Source: [Borrelia] lusitaniae (GTDB taxonomy: Bacteria; Spirochaetota; Spirochaetia; Borreliales; Borreliaceae). From it: a DNA stretch of 64,000 nucleotides. Positions 29,301-38,130 of the stretch are shown piece by piece. Every line of letters starts with the position of its first letter. The stretch's first letter is position 1. The position numbers and the translations under genes are program-made. Under the pieces are notes generated by a model. It was given only the letters and a program-made list of their open reading frames with translations. It did not search any database and was not told the origin of the DNA. The stretch lies in NCBI RefSeq assembly GCF_030440365.1, contig NZ_CP124050.1, positions 186,001-250,000 on the forward strand, given 5' to 3'.

Positions 29301-29584
29301 ATTATCAAAAAGCAATTGAAATTTTTGAAAAAGCAATCAATAATTTAGATATTGAAGCAAAATATAATCTTGCAACCACTCTAATTGAAATTAATGATAA
29401 CGCAAGAGCTAAAAACCTTCTAAAAGAATATACACAATTAAAACCAAACAATCCAGAAGCCCTACATGCACTAGGAATAATAGAATACAATGAAAATAAC
29501 AATGATCAAACATTAAGAGAACTTGTCAAAAAATTTCCAAATTACAAAAAAAATGAAAATATTAAAAAAATAATAGGAACATAA
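26381..29584 (+). CDS. lmp1: Surface-located membrane protein 1 (Lmp1)
   Basis: 1067 aa. There is an N-terminal hydrophobic anchor (residues about 10-32), a charged Asn/Lys/Glu-rich region to about 379, then six near-identical 54-residue repeats (380-703) and a C-terminal TPR region (about 704-1067; e.g. HKKAHNNKGIALMMLNKNKG). In B. burgdorferi Lmp1 is described as surface-exposed and as helping the spirochaete persist against acquired immunity. AGAGGAG precedes the ATG. The repeat block makes length variation between strains likely; from memory, B31 Lmp1 is one repeat longer. Confidence 0.95.
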   Translation: MNKKRTNFSVLLLLIFLLILSFGGFGYYIYQSKLNDKNQEIMLNEVKNSIIDRNYKKAYSVAKLLQDKYPQNEDIVMLANTLAEIANSSPFESNELQRDSANQILDKIKGQDNEKTNVNENFDIAFNNRYIKDNTITENYSDRKDDVGIEDEDISEFKKSKIPEKIKPNTKPKEEDQTIQSTNPKLNVNEQKNLFNLEKLKKKLSENSNSENILNNPQEIENDRQNINFSKEKNSEPILKTPNNNKYSNDNNAKSLKEIASNSKKESHLTPSSQTIIGKIHRPYSYLIKKELYEILDDINTGRITLGKNRLKELIKKGLSDKFQKVNELIESLKTKEASNLLLTLIKKDIEPNLININIPKDPYKKDIFQSNKEDNNIKRLEDLKSKVYSIKPSDLKNPKDRQQAIKDLNEFLKINPNDTHASNTLAQANNIQHLEDLKSKVYSIKPSDLENPKDRQQAIKDLNEFLKINPNDTHASNTLAQANNIQHLEDLKSKVYSIKPSDLENPKDRQQAIKDLNEFLKINPNDTHASNTLAQANNIKHLEDLKSKVYSIKPSDLENPKDRQQAIKDLNEFLKINPNDTHASNTLAQANNIKHLEDLKSKVYSIKPSDLENPKDRQQAIKDLNEFLKINPNDTHASNTLAQANNIQHLEDLKSKVYSIKPSDLENPKGRQQAIKDLNEFLKINPNDTYASKTLAQAYENNGDLLKTENLYEKITKLTNTQEDYYKLGIIRFKLKKYERSIESFDQTIRLNPKHKKAHNNKGIALMMLNKNKGAIESFEKAIQIDKNYGIAYYQKGIAEEKNGNMKQAFESFKNAYNIDKKLNYALKAGIISNNLGNFKQSEEYLSFFNKNATKPNEIAIYNLSIAKFENNKLKEALETINKACDLNPEKSEYLYLKASINLKNGNYQNAISLYNLVIKKNTENTSAHINLAKAYEKSGNKDQAISTLEKIINKNNKLALNNLGILYKKQKNYQKAIEIFEKAINNLDIEAKYNLATTLIEINDNARAKNLLKEYTQLKPNNPEALHALGIIEYNENNNDQTLRELVKKFPNYKKNENIKKIIGT
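27518..28489 (+). repeat. Six 162-bp tandem repeats inside lmp1
   Basis: Units start at 27518, 27680, 27842, 28004, 28166 and 28328, each exactly 162 bp (54 codons) and in frame. Units 2-5 differ by only a few bases (e.g. NNIQ versus NNIK at the junction). Unit 1 begins R instead of H and has SDLKNP, and unit 6 has PKGRQ and TYASKTLAQAY. The centre is more uniform than the ends, which fits recent homogenisation by slippage or recombination. Confidence 0.98.
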
Positions 29585-29590
29585 ATTTCA

Positions 29591-31426
29591 ATGAACAAAA
29601 TAAGATTCTTAGATAAATACTTGGTTCAAAAAATAGCAGCGGGAGAATCAATAGATAGGCCATGCTCAATATTAAGGGAATTGCTAGACAATTCAATAGA
29701 TTCTGGAGCTACTAAAATTGAAGTCTTTCTTGAAGAGGGAGGAATTCGAAAAATCTTAATAATAGATAATGGAAGTGGAATAAGTCAAGAAGATTTAAAA
29801 ATATGCTATCTACCACACACTACTTCAAAAATATCCTCAGAAGAAGATTTAAAAAAAATAGAAACTCTAGGATTTAGAGGAGAAGCTCTCTCAAGTATTG
29901 CAATTTGCTCTAACATTTCAATAACAAGCTCAACAACTAACAATGAAAGCTATCAAATAGAAGTAGAAAATGGAATTGAAAAAGGATTTAAAAAACAACC
30001 TGCCATAAACGGAACAATAGTAGATGTTACAAAAATATTTCACAACTTTCCAGCAAGAAAAAGATTCTTAAAACAAGAACCTATTGAAACCAAAATGTGT
30101 CTAAAAGTTTTAGAAGAAAAAATAATAACCCACCCCGAAATAAATTTCGAAATTAATTTGAATCAAAAACTAAGAAAGATTTACTTTAAAGAATCGTTAA
30201 TTGATAGAGTCCAAAATGTATATGGAAATGTAATAGAAAATAATAAATTTAAAATCTTAAAAAAAGAATATGAAAATATAAAAATAGAAATATTTTTAGC
30301 ACCAGCTAATTTTTCTAAAAAAAGCAAAAGATATATTAAAACATTTGTCAACAGAAGACCTATTGATCATAAAGATCTCTTAGAGGCAATAATTAATGGG
30401 CACAGCAGAATACTTTCTCCTGGCAACTTCCCAATATGTTATTTGTTTTTAGAAATAAACCCCGAATATATTGACTTTAATGTCCACCCCCAAAAAAAAG
30501 AAGTAAGATTTTTCAATCTTACATTTTTATTTAAGCTAATCTCTGACAATATTAATAATTTTTTCGATACAGACATAAATAACTACAACGATATAATAAT
30601 AAAAAGACAATTAACAAACGATGATCATTTAATAGAAATGATAAACCAATCAGAAAACTTTGATAAAGCTAACACAAACGATATACCACAAAACAAAAAT
30701 TTAGAAACAAAAGACAATATAAACGAACTAAACAAAAACATAATACAAAACGATATTGGCCTTAGCAAATATAATTCAATCATACAAAATAGACCATCAC
30801 TTAAGGAAAATATTTCAAACATTTTCTCTGACAACTTTTTAGAATTTGAAGAGCCTACAAGCAAAAATGAAAAAGAAGAAATAAAATTTAACTATATCGG
30901 GCAAATATTTTCTGAATTTTTAGTCGTTGAAAAAATAAATGAAATTTACTTCATAGACCAACACGCAGTTCACGAAAAAATAATATATGAAAAACTTAGA
31001 AATTCAAAAAAAACTGTTCAAAAACTTCTAATACCAATTGAATTCACAATAGCTGATAAAAACATAGAAAAAATCATAGATAGTGAAATCGAAGAATACA
31101 AAAAAATAGACATTATAATCTCTAAAATAAACGACAACAAATATCAACTTGAATCTATTCCTAATATTTGCAATCAATATGAAAACACTCTTATTAACTT
31201 TTTTCAATCAAGAAGAAGTAGGACAATAAATTCTCTTGAATCTGATTTATATGCAACTATTGCCTGTAGAAAGGCTGTTAAAACAAATGACATATTAAGC
31301 GTTGAATTTAGCAAATTTTTAATAAATGAATTTTTTAAACTAGAAATCAAACATTGTCCTCATGGAAGAAAAATTTATTACAAAATATCTAAATTTGAGC
31401 TTGAAAAAAAAGTTTCTAGAGCATAA
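29591..31426 (+). CDS. mutL: DNA mismatch repair protein MutL
   Basis: 611 aa GHKL ATPase. N-terminal motifs: [27 protein letters not shown] (motif I, with the catalytic Glu), IIDNGSGI and [12 protein letters not shown]. The C-terminal dimerisation domain has [14 protein letters not shown] and CRKAVK near the end. The linker is Asn/Lys-rich. C-terminal residues such as QHAVHE, ACRKAVK and CPHGR are those used by the metal-dependent MutL endonuclease, so nicking activity is possible. It lies 6 nt after lmp1. Confidence 0.96.
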   Translation: MNKIRFLDKYLVQKIAAGESIDRPCSILRELLDNSIDSGATKIEVFLEEGGIRKILIIDNGSGISQEDLKICYLPHTTSKISSEEDLKKIETLGFRGEALSSIAICSNISITSSTTNNESYQIEVENGIEKGFKKQPAINGTIVDVTKIFHNFPARKRFLKQEPIETKMCLKVLEEKIITHPEINFEINLNQKLRKIYFKESLIDRVQNVYGNVIENNKFKILKKEYENIKIEIFLAPANFSKKSKRYIKTFVNRRPIDHKDLLEAIINGHSRILSPGNFPICYLFLEINPEYIDFNVHPQKKEVRFFNLTFLFKLISDNINNFFDTDINNYNDIIIKRQLTNDDHLIEMINQSENFDKANTNDIPQNKNLETKDNINELNKNIIQNDIGLSKYNSIIQNRPSLKENISNIFSDNFLEFEEPTSKNEKEEIKFNYIGQIFSEFLVVEKINEIYFIDQHAVHEKIIYEKLRNSKKTVQKLLIPIEFTIADKNIEKIIDSEIEEYKKIDIIISKINDNKYQLESIPNICNQYENTLINFFQSRRSRTINSLESDLYATIACRKAVKTNDILSVEFSKFLINEFFKLEIKHCPHGRKIYYKISKFELEKKVSRA

Positions 31427-31444
31427 AATAAAACCAGAGTTCCC

Positions 31445-32479
31445 ATGATAAAAAAAATCAAATCCAAAATAAGCTTGTTAAAGCTAGAAAAAGAAAAAAG
31501 TTTAATTGAACTTGGAAAAATATTGAAAAATACTAATATATTAGAATTAAAAAATTTAAATCACTATCCTAATCTAAAATTAGCAGAAAAAGAATTGTAC
31601 CAAATGAAAAGCAATTTAAGCAAATCAGAAGAAAATGAAAACATAGTAAAAAATTTAAACAAAAAAATTTATATTCTTAAAACAGAATATAAATCTGTTA
31701 ACAAATCATATAAAAAACAACTTAAAGAAATTGCTAAAACAATAATTAAAATTTATCCTCAAAATATAGAATTAATATCAAAATACAATATGAATTTTTC
31801 TAAATTAAAACTAGAAAAATATAAAACAATAGAATTAGCAAGTGATTATAAAACAAAAAATTTTTTACAAAAAGTAATACTTAAAGCCAACTCAGCAATA
31901 AATAATATTATAAATATGGTAAATGTGTGTAAAATATCAAAAGAATTTGAAAAACAAGTATTTGTAAAATATTACCCTTCTGAAAACTTTGAAAGCATAA
32001 TAAATGAATTTTTGTTAAATAAAAAATTAAGTAATTCAATTGTTAAAGAATTTAAAATAATAAATGAAATCAAAACAAATATAAAAAGCATAAAAGAAGA
32101 AATAAAACAAATAATATATACAAGCAAAAAAGAAAAAATATACAAAAAGAATCAAATAAAAAATAAAATAAATGCTATTTTAAAAAACAAAGAAAATATT
32201 TTAAAAAAAATTGCTGAAGAATTTATTGAAATCACAAGAAAAGATAAAATTACAACCAGAACCAATGCAATCAGCGCAATAATCCAAGAAATAGAAAAAA
32301 TAAATCAAAAAATATTAAACTTAAGTGGTGATTTAATAAAAAGAACAAAACAAGAAGAAATAAAAAACATTCAACAAAAAATGCAAGTTCTAACAAAAGA
32401 AAAAGATAAAATTAATCACAAATTAGATGCATTAACTTCTAAAATAGAAGCTATTCAAAATGAACTTGACAATGAATAA
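31445..32479 (+). CDS. Coiled-coil protein, unknown function
   Basis: 344 aa, not recognised. It is almost entirely charged and helical, with long Lys/Glu/Ile heptad-like stretches at about 1-100 and 230-344, and no signal or membrane segment. It lies 18 nt after mutL on the same strand and before a tRNA. It could be a structural or DNA-associated coiled-coil protein, but nothing decides between these. Confidence 0.75.
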   Translation: MIKKIKSKISLLKLEKEKSLIELGKILKNTNILELKNLNHYPNLKLAEKELYQMKSNLSKSEENENIVKNLNKKIYILKTEYKSVNKSYKKQLKEIAKTIIKIYPQNIELISKYNMNFSKLKLEKYKTIELASDYKTKNFLQKVILKANSAINNIINMVNVCKISKEFEKQVFVKYYPSENFESIINEFLLNKKLSNSIVKEFKIINEIKTNIKSIKEEIKQIIYTSKKEKIYKKNQIKNKINAILKNKENILKKIAEEFIEITRKDKITTRTNAISAIIQEIEKINQKILNLSGDLIKRTKQEEIKNIQQKMQVLTKEKDKINHKLDALTSKIEAIQNELDNE

Positions 32480-32505
32480 AAAATAAATATAATAAATAAA
32501 GCTAA

Positions 32506-32579
32506 GGGCCCATAGCTCAGTTGGTTAGAGCACCCGACTCATAATCGGTAGGTCCCAGGTTCAAGTCCTGGTGGGCCCA
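32506..32579 (+). tRNA. tRNA with CAU anticodon (elongator Met or Ile2)
   Basis: Acceptor stem GGGCCCA/TGGGCCC, anticodon CAT at 32540-32542 in loop CTCATAA, T arm CCAGGTTCAAGTCCTGG, discriminator A. The 1-72 pair is G-C, so it is not initiator tRNA. A CAU anticodon is shared by elongator tRNA-Met and by tRNA-Ile2, which reads AUA after lysidine modification. The body resembles Ile2 of other bacteria, but sequence alone does not settle it. Confidence 0.93.
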
Positions 32580-32590
32580 ATTTGATCTTT

Positions 32591-33244
32591 TTAATTGACC
32601 TTAAAAAAAAGATTTGAATTTTTTTCAATATAATAAAAACTTATATAATTGTCTAATGTTTTATCAATCTCTAAGGTGTCTATTGAATCAATTCTAACAA
32701 CCGAAGAGACAGGATGTAGCTTGTCTTTAAAAGCTTTAACAAAAAATACTTTAGAATTGCTTAATTTATTTAACATTGACATATCTTTAGACTTATATAC
32801 ATAATTGTGAACATCATCTAAATCATATTTTGACATGCCCAAAGAAATAACAAATTCTCTATTGTACACCCTCATCCCATTATCAAAAAGACGAACACAT
32901 GAAGTAAAATCTTCAAAAGTTTTATCAAAAAAATTAAACCTCAAATCTCTAAAATATAAAATATCCTTGCCAAGGCTAGAATCAATAAAAAAAGAGCTAT
33001 AATTATTATTAGTCACTTGAATAAACTCATGAGTATCCTTATTTTCTATTGATAATTTAAAAACATCTTTTGGATTTAGAACTTTAATTGCAAAATCAAA
33101 ACTCATAAAATAATCTAAACGATTCTCAGTAAAATAATAATTTACCTTATAATCAAGCTCTTTTATCTCGGGATAATCTATTTCACAAGAAAAAACAACA
33201 CAGCAAAAAAACAATATTAATTTAACTTTTAACCCGTTCTGCAT
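32591..33244 (-). CDS. Putative lipoprotein downstream of efp
   Basis: 217 aa from the ATG at 33244. MQNGLKVKLILFFCCVVFSC is a lipoprotein signal with lipobox VFS-C. An upstream in-frame ATG (33286) would add 14 residues lying inside efp and spoil the signal. The mature protein is beta-strand-rich and not recognised. It overlaps the 3' end of efp by 23 nt, so expression probably depends on reinitiation after efp. Confidence 0.8.
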   Translation of the reverse strand: MQNGLKVKLILFFCCVVFSCEIDYPEIKELDYKVNYYFTENRLDYFMSFDFAIKVLNPKDVFKLSIENKDTHEFIQVTNNNYSSFFIDSSLGKDILYFRDLRFNFFDKTFEDFTSCVRLFDNGMRVYNREFVISLGMSKYDLDDVHNYVYKSKDMSMLNKLSNSKVFFVKAFKDKLHPVSSVVRIDSIDTLEIDKTLDNYISFYYIEKNSNLFFKVN

Positions 33245-33800
33245 ACTCTTTAGTTTCAGAATTAACCAAAACTTTATCTCCAACATTAATAAAAAGCGGA
33301 GCTTTTACTACAAGCCCTGTATTAAGAGTAATATTTTTCATTGCATTTGTTACAGTATCGCCTTTAACAGCTGCCTCAACTTCTACAACTTCAAAAGCAA
33401 TCTTTGGGGCCAACTTAATATCAATAACCACATTGTCAAACATTATAAGAGAATAGATTTCTGATTCCTGCAAAAAAGGCACCTTGTCTTGGAAATTAGC
33501 ACTCTCTTTTAAGTCTAAACTAAGTTGATCATAAGTTTCTAAATCCATAAAAACCAAAACGTCTTTATCTTTGTATAAATACTGAGCACTAACCTCATAA
33601 ATTTCAATCGATTCTGCAGTATCTGCCCCTTTTAAAGTTTCTCTAATGATAAATTTGTTTTTTAAGTTCTTAAGCTTTAACCTTACTATTGCCCCTCCCC
33701 TACCTGTTTTTGAAAATTCTCTTTCAAGAACAATATGGGGGGCCCCTTTGATAAGTAAAAAAGAACCTTTTTCAATCTCACTAGATTTCACTACCGCCAT
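33222..33800 (-). CDS. efp: Translation elongation factor P
   Basis: EF-P, 192 aa, three beta-barrel domains, which relieves ribosome stalling at polyproline. Domain I carries the tip loop SKTGRGGAIV. The residue at the modification site is Arg34 rather than Lys, and the flanking sequence (KTGR..A.V.LKLKNL) resembles the arginine-type EF-Ps rhamnosylated by EarP. Domains II and III are normal (e.g. DNVVIDIKLAP and the final GDKVLVNSETKEY). No modification enzyme lies nearby. It is divergent from pstS. Confidence 0.96.
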   Translation of the reverse strand: MAVVKSSEIEKGSFLLIKGAPHIVLEREFSKTGRGGAIVRLKLKNLKNKFIIRETLKGADTAESIEIYEVSAQYLYKDKDVLVFMDLETYDQLSLDLKESANFQDKVPFLQESEIYSLIMFDNVVIDIKLAPKIAFEVVEVEAAVKGDTVTNAMKNITLNTGLVVKAPLFINVGDKVLVNSETKEYAERVKS

Positions 33801-33913
33801 TTAAATACCTCTCAAAACTTAACATACAAATCTAGTAGTAATTTATACCAAAAAATCAAAATATTTGCTATTATTCTCCCGATTACAACTTAATCAATAA
33901 AGTGAATTTATAA

Positions 33914-33941
33914 TTGACTTATTTTAAATTAATGATATTAT
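33914..33941 (+). promoter_or_regulatory. Promoter of the pst operon
   Basis: TTGACT (33914-33919), a 16-nt spacer and TATTAT (33936-33941), with AAAGGAG at 33953-33959 and the pstS ATG at 33967. I see no Pho-box-like direct repeats upstream. Confidence 0.5.
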
Positions 33942-33966
33942 ATACTTAAACAAAGGAGTTTGCTTG

Positions 33967-34806
33967 ATGAAAAAAATTATCATCTTAATTTTCATGCTAT
34001 CAACAAGTTTATTATACAACTGCAAAAATCAAGACAATGAAAAAATTGTATCAATTGGTGGATCTACAACTGTAAGCCCAATACTAGACGAAATGATTTT
34101 AAAATATAATAAAATAAACAATAACACTAAAGTAACATACGATGCACAAGGAAGTAGCGTTGGCATAAACGGACTATTTAACAAAATATATAAAATAGCT
34201 ATATCATCAAGAGATTTAACAAAAGAGGAAATTGAACAAGGAGCACAAGAAACTGTATTCGCTTATGATGCTCTAATTTTCATCACAAGCCCTGAGATAA
34301 AAATTACAAATATTACAGAAGAAAATCTAGCTAAAATACTAAATGGACAAATTCAAAATTGGAAACAAGTGGGAGGCCCAGATGCTAAAATCAACTTTAT
34401 TAATCGAGACTCCTCTTCTGGTTCTTATTCGTCTATAAAAGAGCTACTTCTTAATAAAATATTTAAAACTCAAGAAGAATCTCAATTTAGACAAGACGGA
34501 ATAGTAGTGAAATCTAATGGAGAGGTAATTGAAAAAACAAGCCTTACTCCATACTCAATAGGATATATAGGTCTTGGATATGCAAAAAATTCAATAGAAA
34601 AGGGTTTAAATATACTTTCTGTCAACAGCACATATCCTACAAAAGAAACAATAAATAGCAATAAATACACCATTAAAAGAAACTTAATAATAGTTACAAA
34701 TAACAAATACGAAGATAAAAGCGTAAATCAATTTATTGATTTTATGACAAGCCCAACCGGACAAGATATCGTTGAAGAACAGGGTTTTTTAGGGATAAAC
34801 ACATAA
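33967..34806 (+). CDS. pstS: Phosphate ABC transporter substrate-binding lipoprotein PstS
   Basis: 279 aa. The lipoprotein signal ends LLYN-C. The mature protein has the phosphate-binding pattern GGSTTVSPIL, then AISSRDLT and INRDSSSGSYSSIK, which contact phosphate in the family. The ATG at 33967 is favoured over the overlapping TTG at 33964 by its 7-nt spacing from AAAGGAG. It is the first gene of pstSCAB and separated from pstC by a palindrome. Confidence 0.97.
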   Translation: MKKIIILIFMLSTSLLYNCKNQDNEKIVSIGGSTTVSPILDEMILKYNKINNNTKVTYDAQGSSVGINGLFNKIYKIAISSRDLTKEEIEQGAQETVFAYDALIFITSPEIKITNITEENLAKILNGQIQNWKQVGGPDAKINFINRDSSSGSYSSIKELLLNKIFKTQEESQFRQDGIVVKSNGEVIEKTSLTPYSIGYIGLGYAKNSIEKGLNILSVNSTYPTKETINSNKYTIKRNLIIVTNNKYEDKSVNQFIDFMTSPTGQDIVEEQGFLGINT

Positions 34807-34814
34807 TTAAATTA

Positions 34815-34849
34815 AAGAAAAAAAAACTTGACTTAATATTAAGTCAAGT
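34815..34849 (-). terminator. Perfect 24-nt palindrome with minus-strand U-tract between pstS and pstC
   Basis: 34826-34849 reads ACTTGACTTAAT/ATTAAGTCAAGT, two perfect 12-nt arms. On the plus strand it is preceded by an A-run, so read on the minus strand it is a hairpin followed by about nine U's, the form of an intrinsic terminator for antisense transcription. On the plus strand there is no U-tract, so it may instead stabilise the pstS mRNA or reduce read-through to pstC. Confidence 0.55.
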
Positions 34850-34895
34850 AATACAATTTAAAACTGACATGAGCTTTAAGGGATTCTTTTAAAAA

Positions 34896-35804
34896 ATGTA
34901 TCTAAGCTTAAAGACAAAAAGAAAGATAGTTGGAATTATTTTCAAATCTTTTATTCTTATATCTGCAATAATCAGCTCCCTATCAATAATGTTTTTAGTC
35001 TCTTTTATATTAAAAACCGGAATAACACCATTTCTTAATAACAAAATTAAAATTTTCAACTTTTTATTTAGCACAAATTGGGATCCTACTAGTAATCTAC
35101 AAAAATCTTATGGTATCTTAACATTCATTATTAATTCATTTTTAACCACATTTTTTTCTATTTTAATCGCTTTACCAATTGGATTGGGATTTGCAATATA
35201 TTTGCTTGAAAAGGCAAAAGGATTTTATAGAAAATTTTTACAAACAGTAATAGAGCTTTTGGCGGGGATCCCTAGTGTGGTTTACGGATTTTTTGGAAGC
35301 ACATTTATTGCAAGTTTAGTAAAAAACATTTTTCAAAGAGAAGACAATTTGGGATACAATTTAATAAGCTCATCACTCATATTAAGCATAATGATAGTTC
35401 CCACAATAATTAGCGTTTGCTATTCATCGCTTAGAGCCGTTCCCAAATCATATAAATTTGCATCTCTTGCACTAGCAGCAACAGACTGGCAAACAATATA
35501 CAAAATAATAATACCATCAGCTAGTCGAGGCATTTTAGCAGGAACAATATTAGCAATAGGAAGAGCTATTGGAGAAACAGTAGCAGTATTAATGGTCGGG
35601 GGAGGATCTCCTCTTTTTATAAAAAATGTATTTTCTCCTATTAGAACACTAACTGTAAATATTGCTATGGACATGGGATACGCATCAGGTATACACAGAG
35701 AAGCTCTTTTCTCTACAGCTCTAGTATTATTACTATTTTCAATAATTACAAATTTACTCAAAAATTTTATACTATCTTCAAATAAAGGGTTGAAGAAAAA
35801 GTGA
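34896..35804 (+). CDS. pstC: Phosphate ABC transporter permease PstC
   Basis: 302 aa, six membrane helices. The binding-protein-dependent permease signature is at about residues 180-230 (SSLRAVPKSYKFASLALAATDWQTIYKIIIPSA ... GRAIGETVAVLM). GIPSVVYGFFG precedes it, as in PstC. Length is normal. Its stop overlaps the GTG start of pstA (GTGA). Confidence 0.96.
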   Translation: MYLSLKTKRKIVGIIFKSFILISAIISSLSIMFLVSFILKTGITPFLNNKIKIFNFLFSTNWDPTSNLQKSYGILTFIINSFLTTFFSILIALPIGLGFAIYLLEKAKGFYRKFLQTVIELLAGIPSVVYGFFGSTFIASLVKNIFQREDNLGYNLISSSLILSIMIVPTIISVCYSSLRAVPKSYKFASLALAATDWQTIYKIIIPSASRGILAGTILAIGRAIGETVAVLMVGGGSPLFIKNVFSPIRTLTVNIAMDMGYASGIHREALFSTALVLLLFSIITNLLKNFILSSNKGLKKK

Positions 35805-37345
35805 CCAAAACTCAAATAAACAAATTGATTAACAAATTCTATTTTTTTATAATCAATTTTATTGCATATTTTTTAACAGCACTATTAATTTTTCTAATAG
35901 TGTACATATTGTACAACTCTTTGTTTTATTTCAAAAAAAAACAAACTTTATTTTTAAATAAAACTCAAAGCTTTGTGCCATTTAAAACAGAAGACAACAA
36001 AGAAATACAAATTACTTTTATTGTTAATAAAAATATCAATGTAGATAAAATTTCAACAAAAGATATTTACAATATATATAATAATAAAATTTCACACTGG
36101 GGAAGTATTTCAGATCAAGGAATCGACATTATACCTATTGCCAATTCAATTGAAAGTGCATCTAATAAAGCTATTTTAAAAACACTAATCAAAAACAATG
36201 TATTTAATAAAAGATACATAAAAATCGAACCATCTACCAAAAAAATACTTCAAAGCGTAAACAACACAATAGGCTCTATAAGTTATTTAACAAAAGAAGA
36301 ATTCGAATCTCAAGATTTTAAACTATATCCTAATATTAAACCCTTAAAAATAAAAACTATGTCTGTCCTAATCAGTAAAAAAACTTTAACAAAAAATGAA
36401 AATGAAATAATCAATACACTAGGTATTGATGAGGTTGAAAAACTTATTAAAGGCAAAGAAAAATGGATCAATTTAATATCAAAGGATATTGAATTAAAAA
36501 TAATAGACTATTTTGATCAAAAAGAAGAAATAATACAAACTATAGAAAAAACAGAAGGCTCACTAGCAATTGTACCTTGGCATTATTTTCAAAATACTAA
36601 AGCGCCCTTTATTAAAATGCACTACTTTGATAAAAGTAGTCCTTTGAATCTAAATTTCATACTATCTATTCCAAGAGATTCTGGTGCATATGGTGGAATT
36701 TCTTACTTAATCTTAAATACTTTTTATGTAATATTGCTAACAACTGCTATTTCAATATACATTGGAATAGGAACTGGCATAATGCTTGCCGAATACACTT
36801 CTAACAAAATATTTTACAAAATATTATCTATGAGCGTTGACATTCTGTCTTCAATTCCTGCAATAATTTTTGGACTTTTTGGACTGATATTTTTTGTGCC
36901 CATTTTTGGAATGGGAATACTTTCAGGAGCAATAACAAGCTCCCTAATGATATTGCCAATGATTGTCAAAACAACAGAAGAAACATTTAAAACAATCCCA
37001 AAATCATACAAGTATGCTTCATTTGCCTTAGGAGCAAACAAAACAGAAACTATAATTAAAATTATGATTCCAGCAGCTATTCCTGGAATACTAACAGGAA
37101 TAGTTCTTGCAATAGGAAGAGCTTTAGGAGAAACAGCTGTATTACTTTTCACAATGGGAACAAACTTGGGACTTGCAACAACTTTAAATGAACCATCAAG
37201 AACATTAACTGTACACTTACTAATGTTGTTTCAAGAAGGATACCTGGACAAAGGATTTGGAACGGCTTCAATACTTGTAATAATGGTACTCATAATAAAT
37301 TTAACATCAAAATTTTTAATAAATAAATTATATAGGATTAAATAA
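35801..37345 (+). CDS. pstA: Phosphate permease PstA with a large periplasmic PstS-like insertion
   Basis: 514 aa, against about 300 for typical PstA, starting at GTG. After a first membrane helix (residues about 15-42) there is an extra region of some 220 residues (about 67-285) before the permease core (IPAIIFGLFGLIFF ... FALGANKTETIIKIMIPAA ... GRALGETAVLLF). Inside it, ISTKDIYNIYNNKISHWGS lines up with ITEENLAKILNGQIQNWKQ of PstS, and NTIGSISYLTKEE with YSIGYIGLGYAKN. I infer a tethered, degenerate binding-protein domain. The phosphate-contacting SSSGSY of PstS is not conserved in it, so it may act in docking or gating. Confidence 0.93.
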   Translation: MTKTQINKLINKFYFFIINFIAYFLTALLIFLIVYILYNSLFYFKKKQTLFLNKTQSFVPFKTEDNKEIQITFIVNKNINVDKISTKDIYNIYNNKISHWGSISDQGIDIIPIANSIESASNKAILKTLIKNNVFNKRYIKIEPSTKKILQSVNNTIGSISYLTKEEFESQDFKLYPNIKPLKIKTMSVLISKKTLTKNENEIINTLGIDEVEKLIKGKEKWINLISKDIELKIIDYFDQKEEIIQTIEKTEGSLAIVPWHYFQNTKAPFIKMHYFDKSSPLNLNFILSIPRDSGAYGGISYLILNTFYVILLTTAISIYIGIGTGIMLAEYTSNKIFYKILSMSVDILSSIPAIIFGLFGLIFFVPIFGMGILSGAITSSLMILPMIVKTTEETFKTIPKSYKYASFALGANKTETIIKIMIPAAIPGILTGIVLAIGRALGETAVLLFTMGTNLGLATTLNEPSRTLTVHLLMLFQEGYLDKGFGTASILVIMVLIINLTSKFLINKLYRIK

Positions 37346-38128
37346 GTGGTAAAAGAAAAAGCTAAAACAAAAAATGAAATTATAATAGAAACAAAAAATC
37401 TAAATCTATTTTATACAGACTTTAAAGCTTTAAACGAAATAAATATTAAAATACTAAAAAATAGTATTACTGCTCTAATAGGTCCATCTGGATGTGGGAA
37501 AACAACATTCTTAAGAACTCTCAATAGAATGAATGACCTTGTTGAAGGCATTAAAATAGAAGGCAACGTAATATATGAGGGAAAAAACATTTATTCAAAT
37601 AATTTCGATATTCTAGAGCTTAGAAGAAAAATAGGAATGGTATTCCAAACTCCTAACCCATTTTTAATGTCTATCTATGACAATATAAGCTATGGCCCAA
37701 AAATTCATGGAACAAAAGATAAAAAAAAACTAGATGAAATAGTAGAACAATCGCTAAAAAAATCTGCACTCTGGAACGAGGTAAAAGACAAGCTTAATAC
37801 AAATGCCTTAAGTCTCTCAGGGGGCCAACAACAAAGACTCTGTATTGCAAGAACTCTTGCAATAGAACCAAATGTAATACTAATGGATGAACCTACCTCC
37901 GCACTCGATCCAATATCAACAGGCAAAATTGAAGAACTAATAATAAACTTAAAAGAAAGTTACACAATAATCATTGTAACTCATAACATGCAACAAGCCG
38001 GAAGAATATCTGATAGAACCGCATTTTTCCTTAATGGACACATTGAAGAAGAAAGTCCAACTGATGAACTATTCTTCAATCCTAAAAATACTAAAACTGA
38101 AGAATATATCAGTGGCAAATTTGGATAA
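37346..38128 (+). CDS. pstB: Phosphate ABC transporter ATP-binding protein PstB
   Basis: 260 aa ABC ATPase. Walker [21 protein letters not shown] (the NRMNDL extension is PstB-specific), the Q-loop VFQTPNPF, signature [16 protein letters not shown], Walker [14 protein letters not shown] and switch His in VTHNMQQA. The GTG start directly follows the pstA stop, with AGGAT upstream. It completes the four-gene importer. No phoU follows. Confidence 0.98.
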   Translation: MVKEKAKTKNEIIIETKNLNLFYTDFKALNEINIKILKNSITALIGPSGCGKTTFLRTLNRMNDLVEGIKIEGNVIYEGKNIYSNNFDILELRRKIGMVFQTPNPFLMSIYDNISYGPKIHGTKDKKKLDEIVEQSLKKSALWNEVKDKLNTNALSLSGGQQQRLCIARTLAIEPNVILMDEPTSALDPISTGKIEELIINLKESYTIIIVTHNMQQAGRISDRTAFFLNGHIEEESPTDELFFNPKNTKTEEYISGKFG

Positions 38129-38130
38129 TT

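Noticed and set aside
33245..33286. Upstream start for the lipoprotein after efp
   Set aside because: It would add 14 residues coded inside efp and spoil the lipoprotein signal that starts at 33244.
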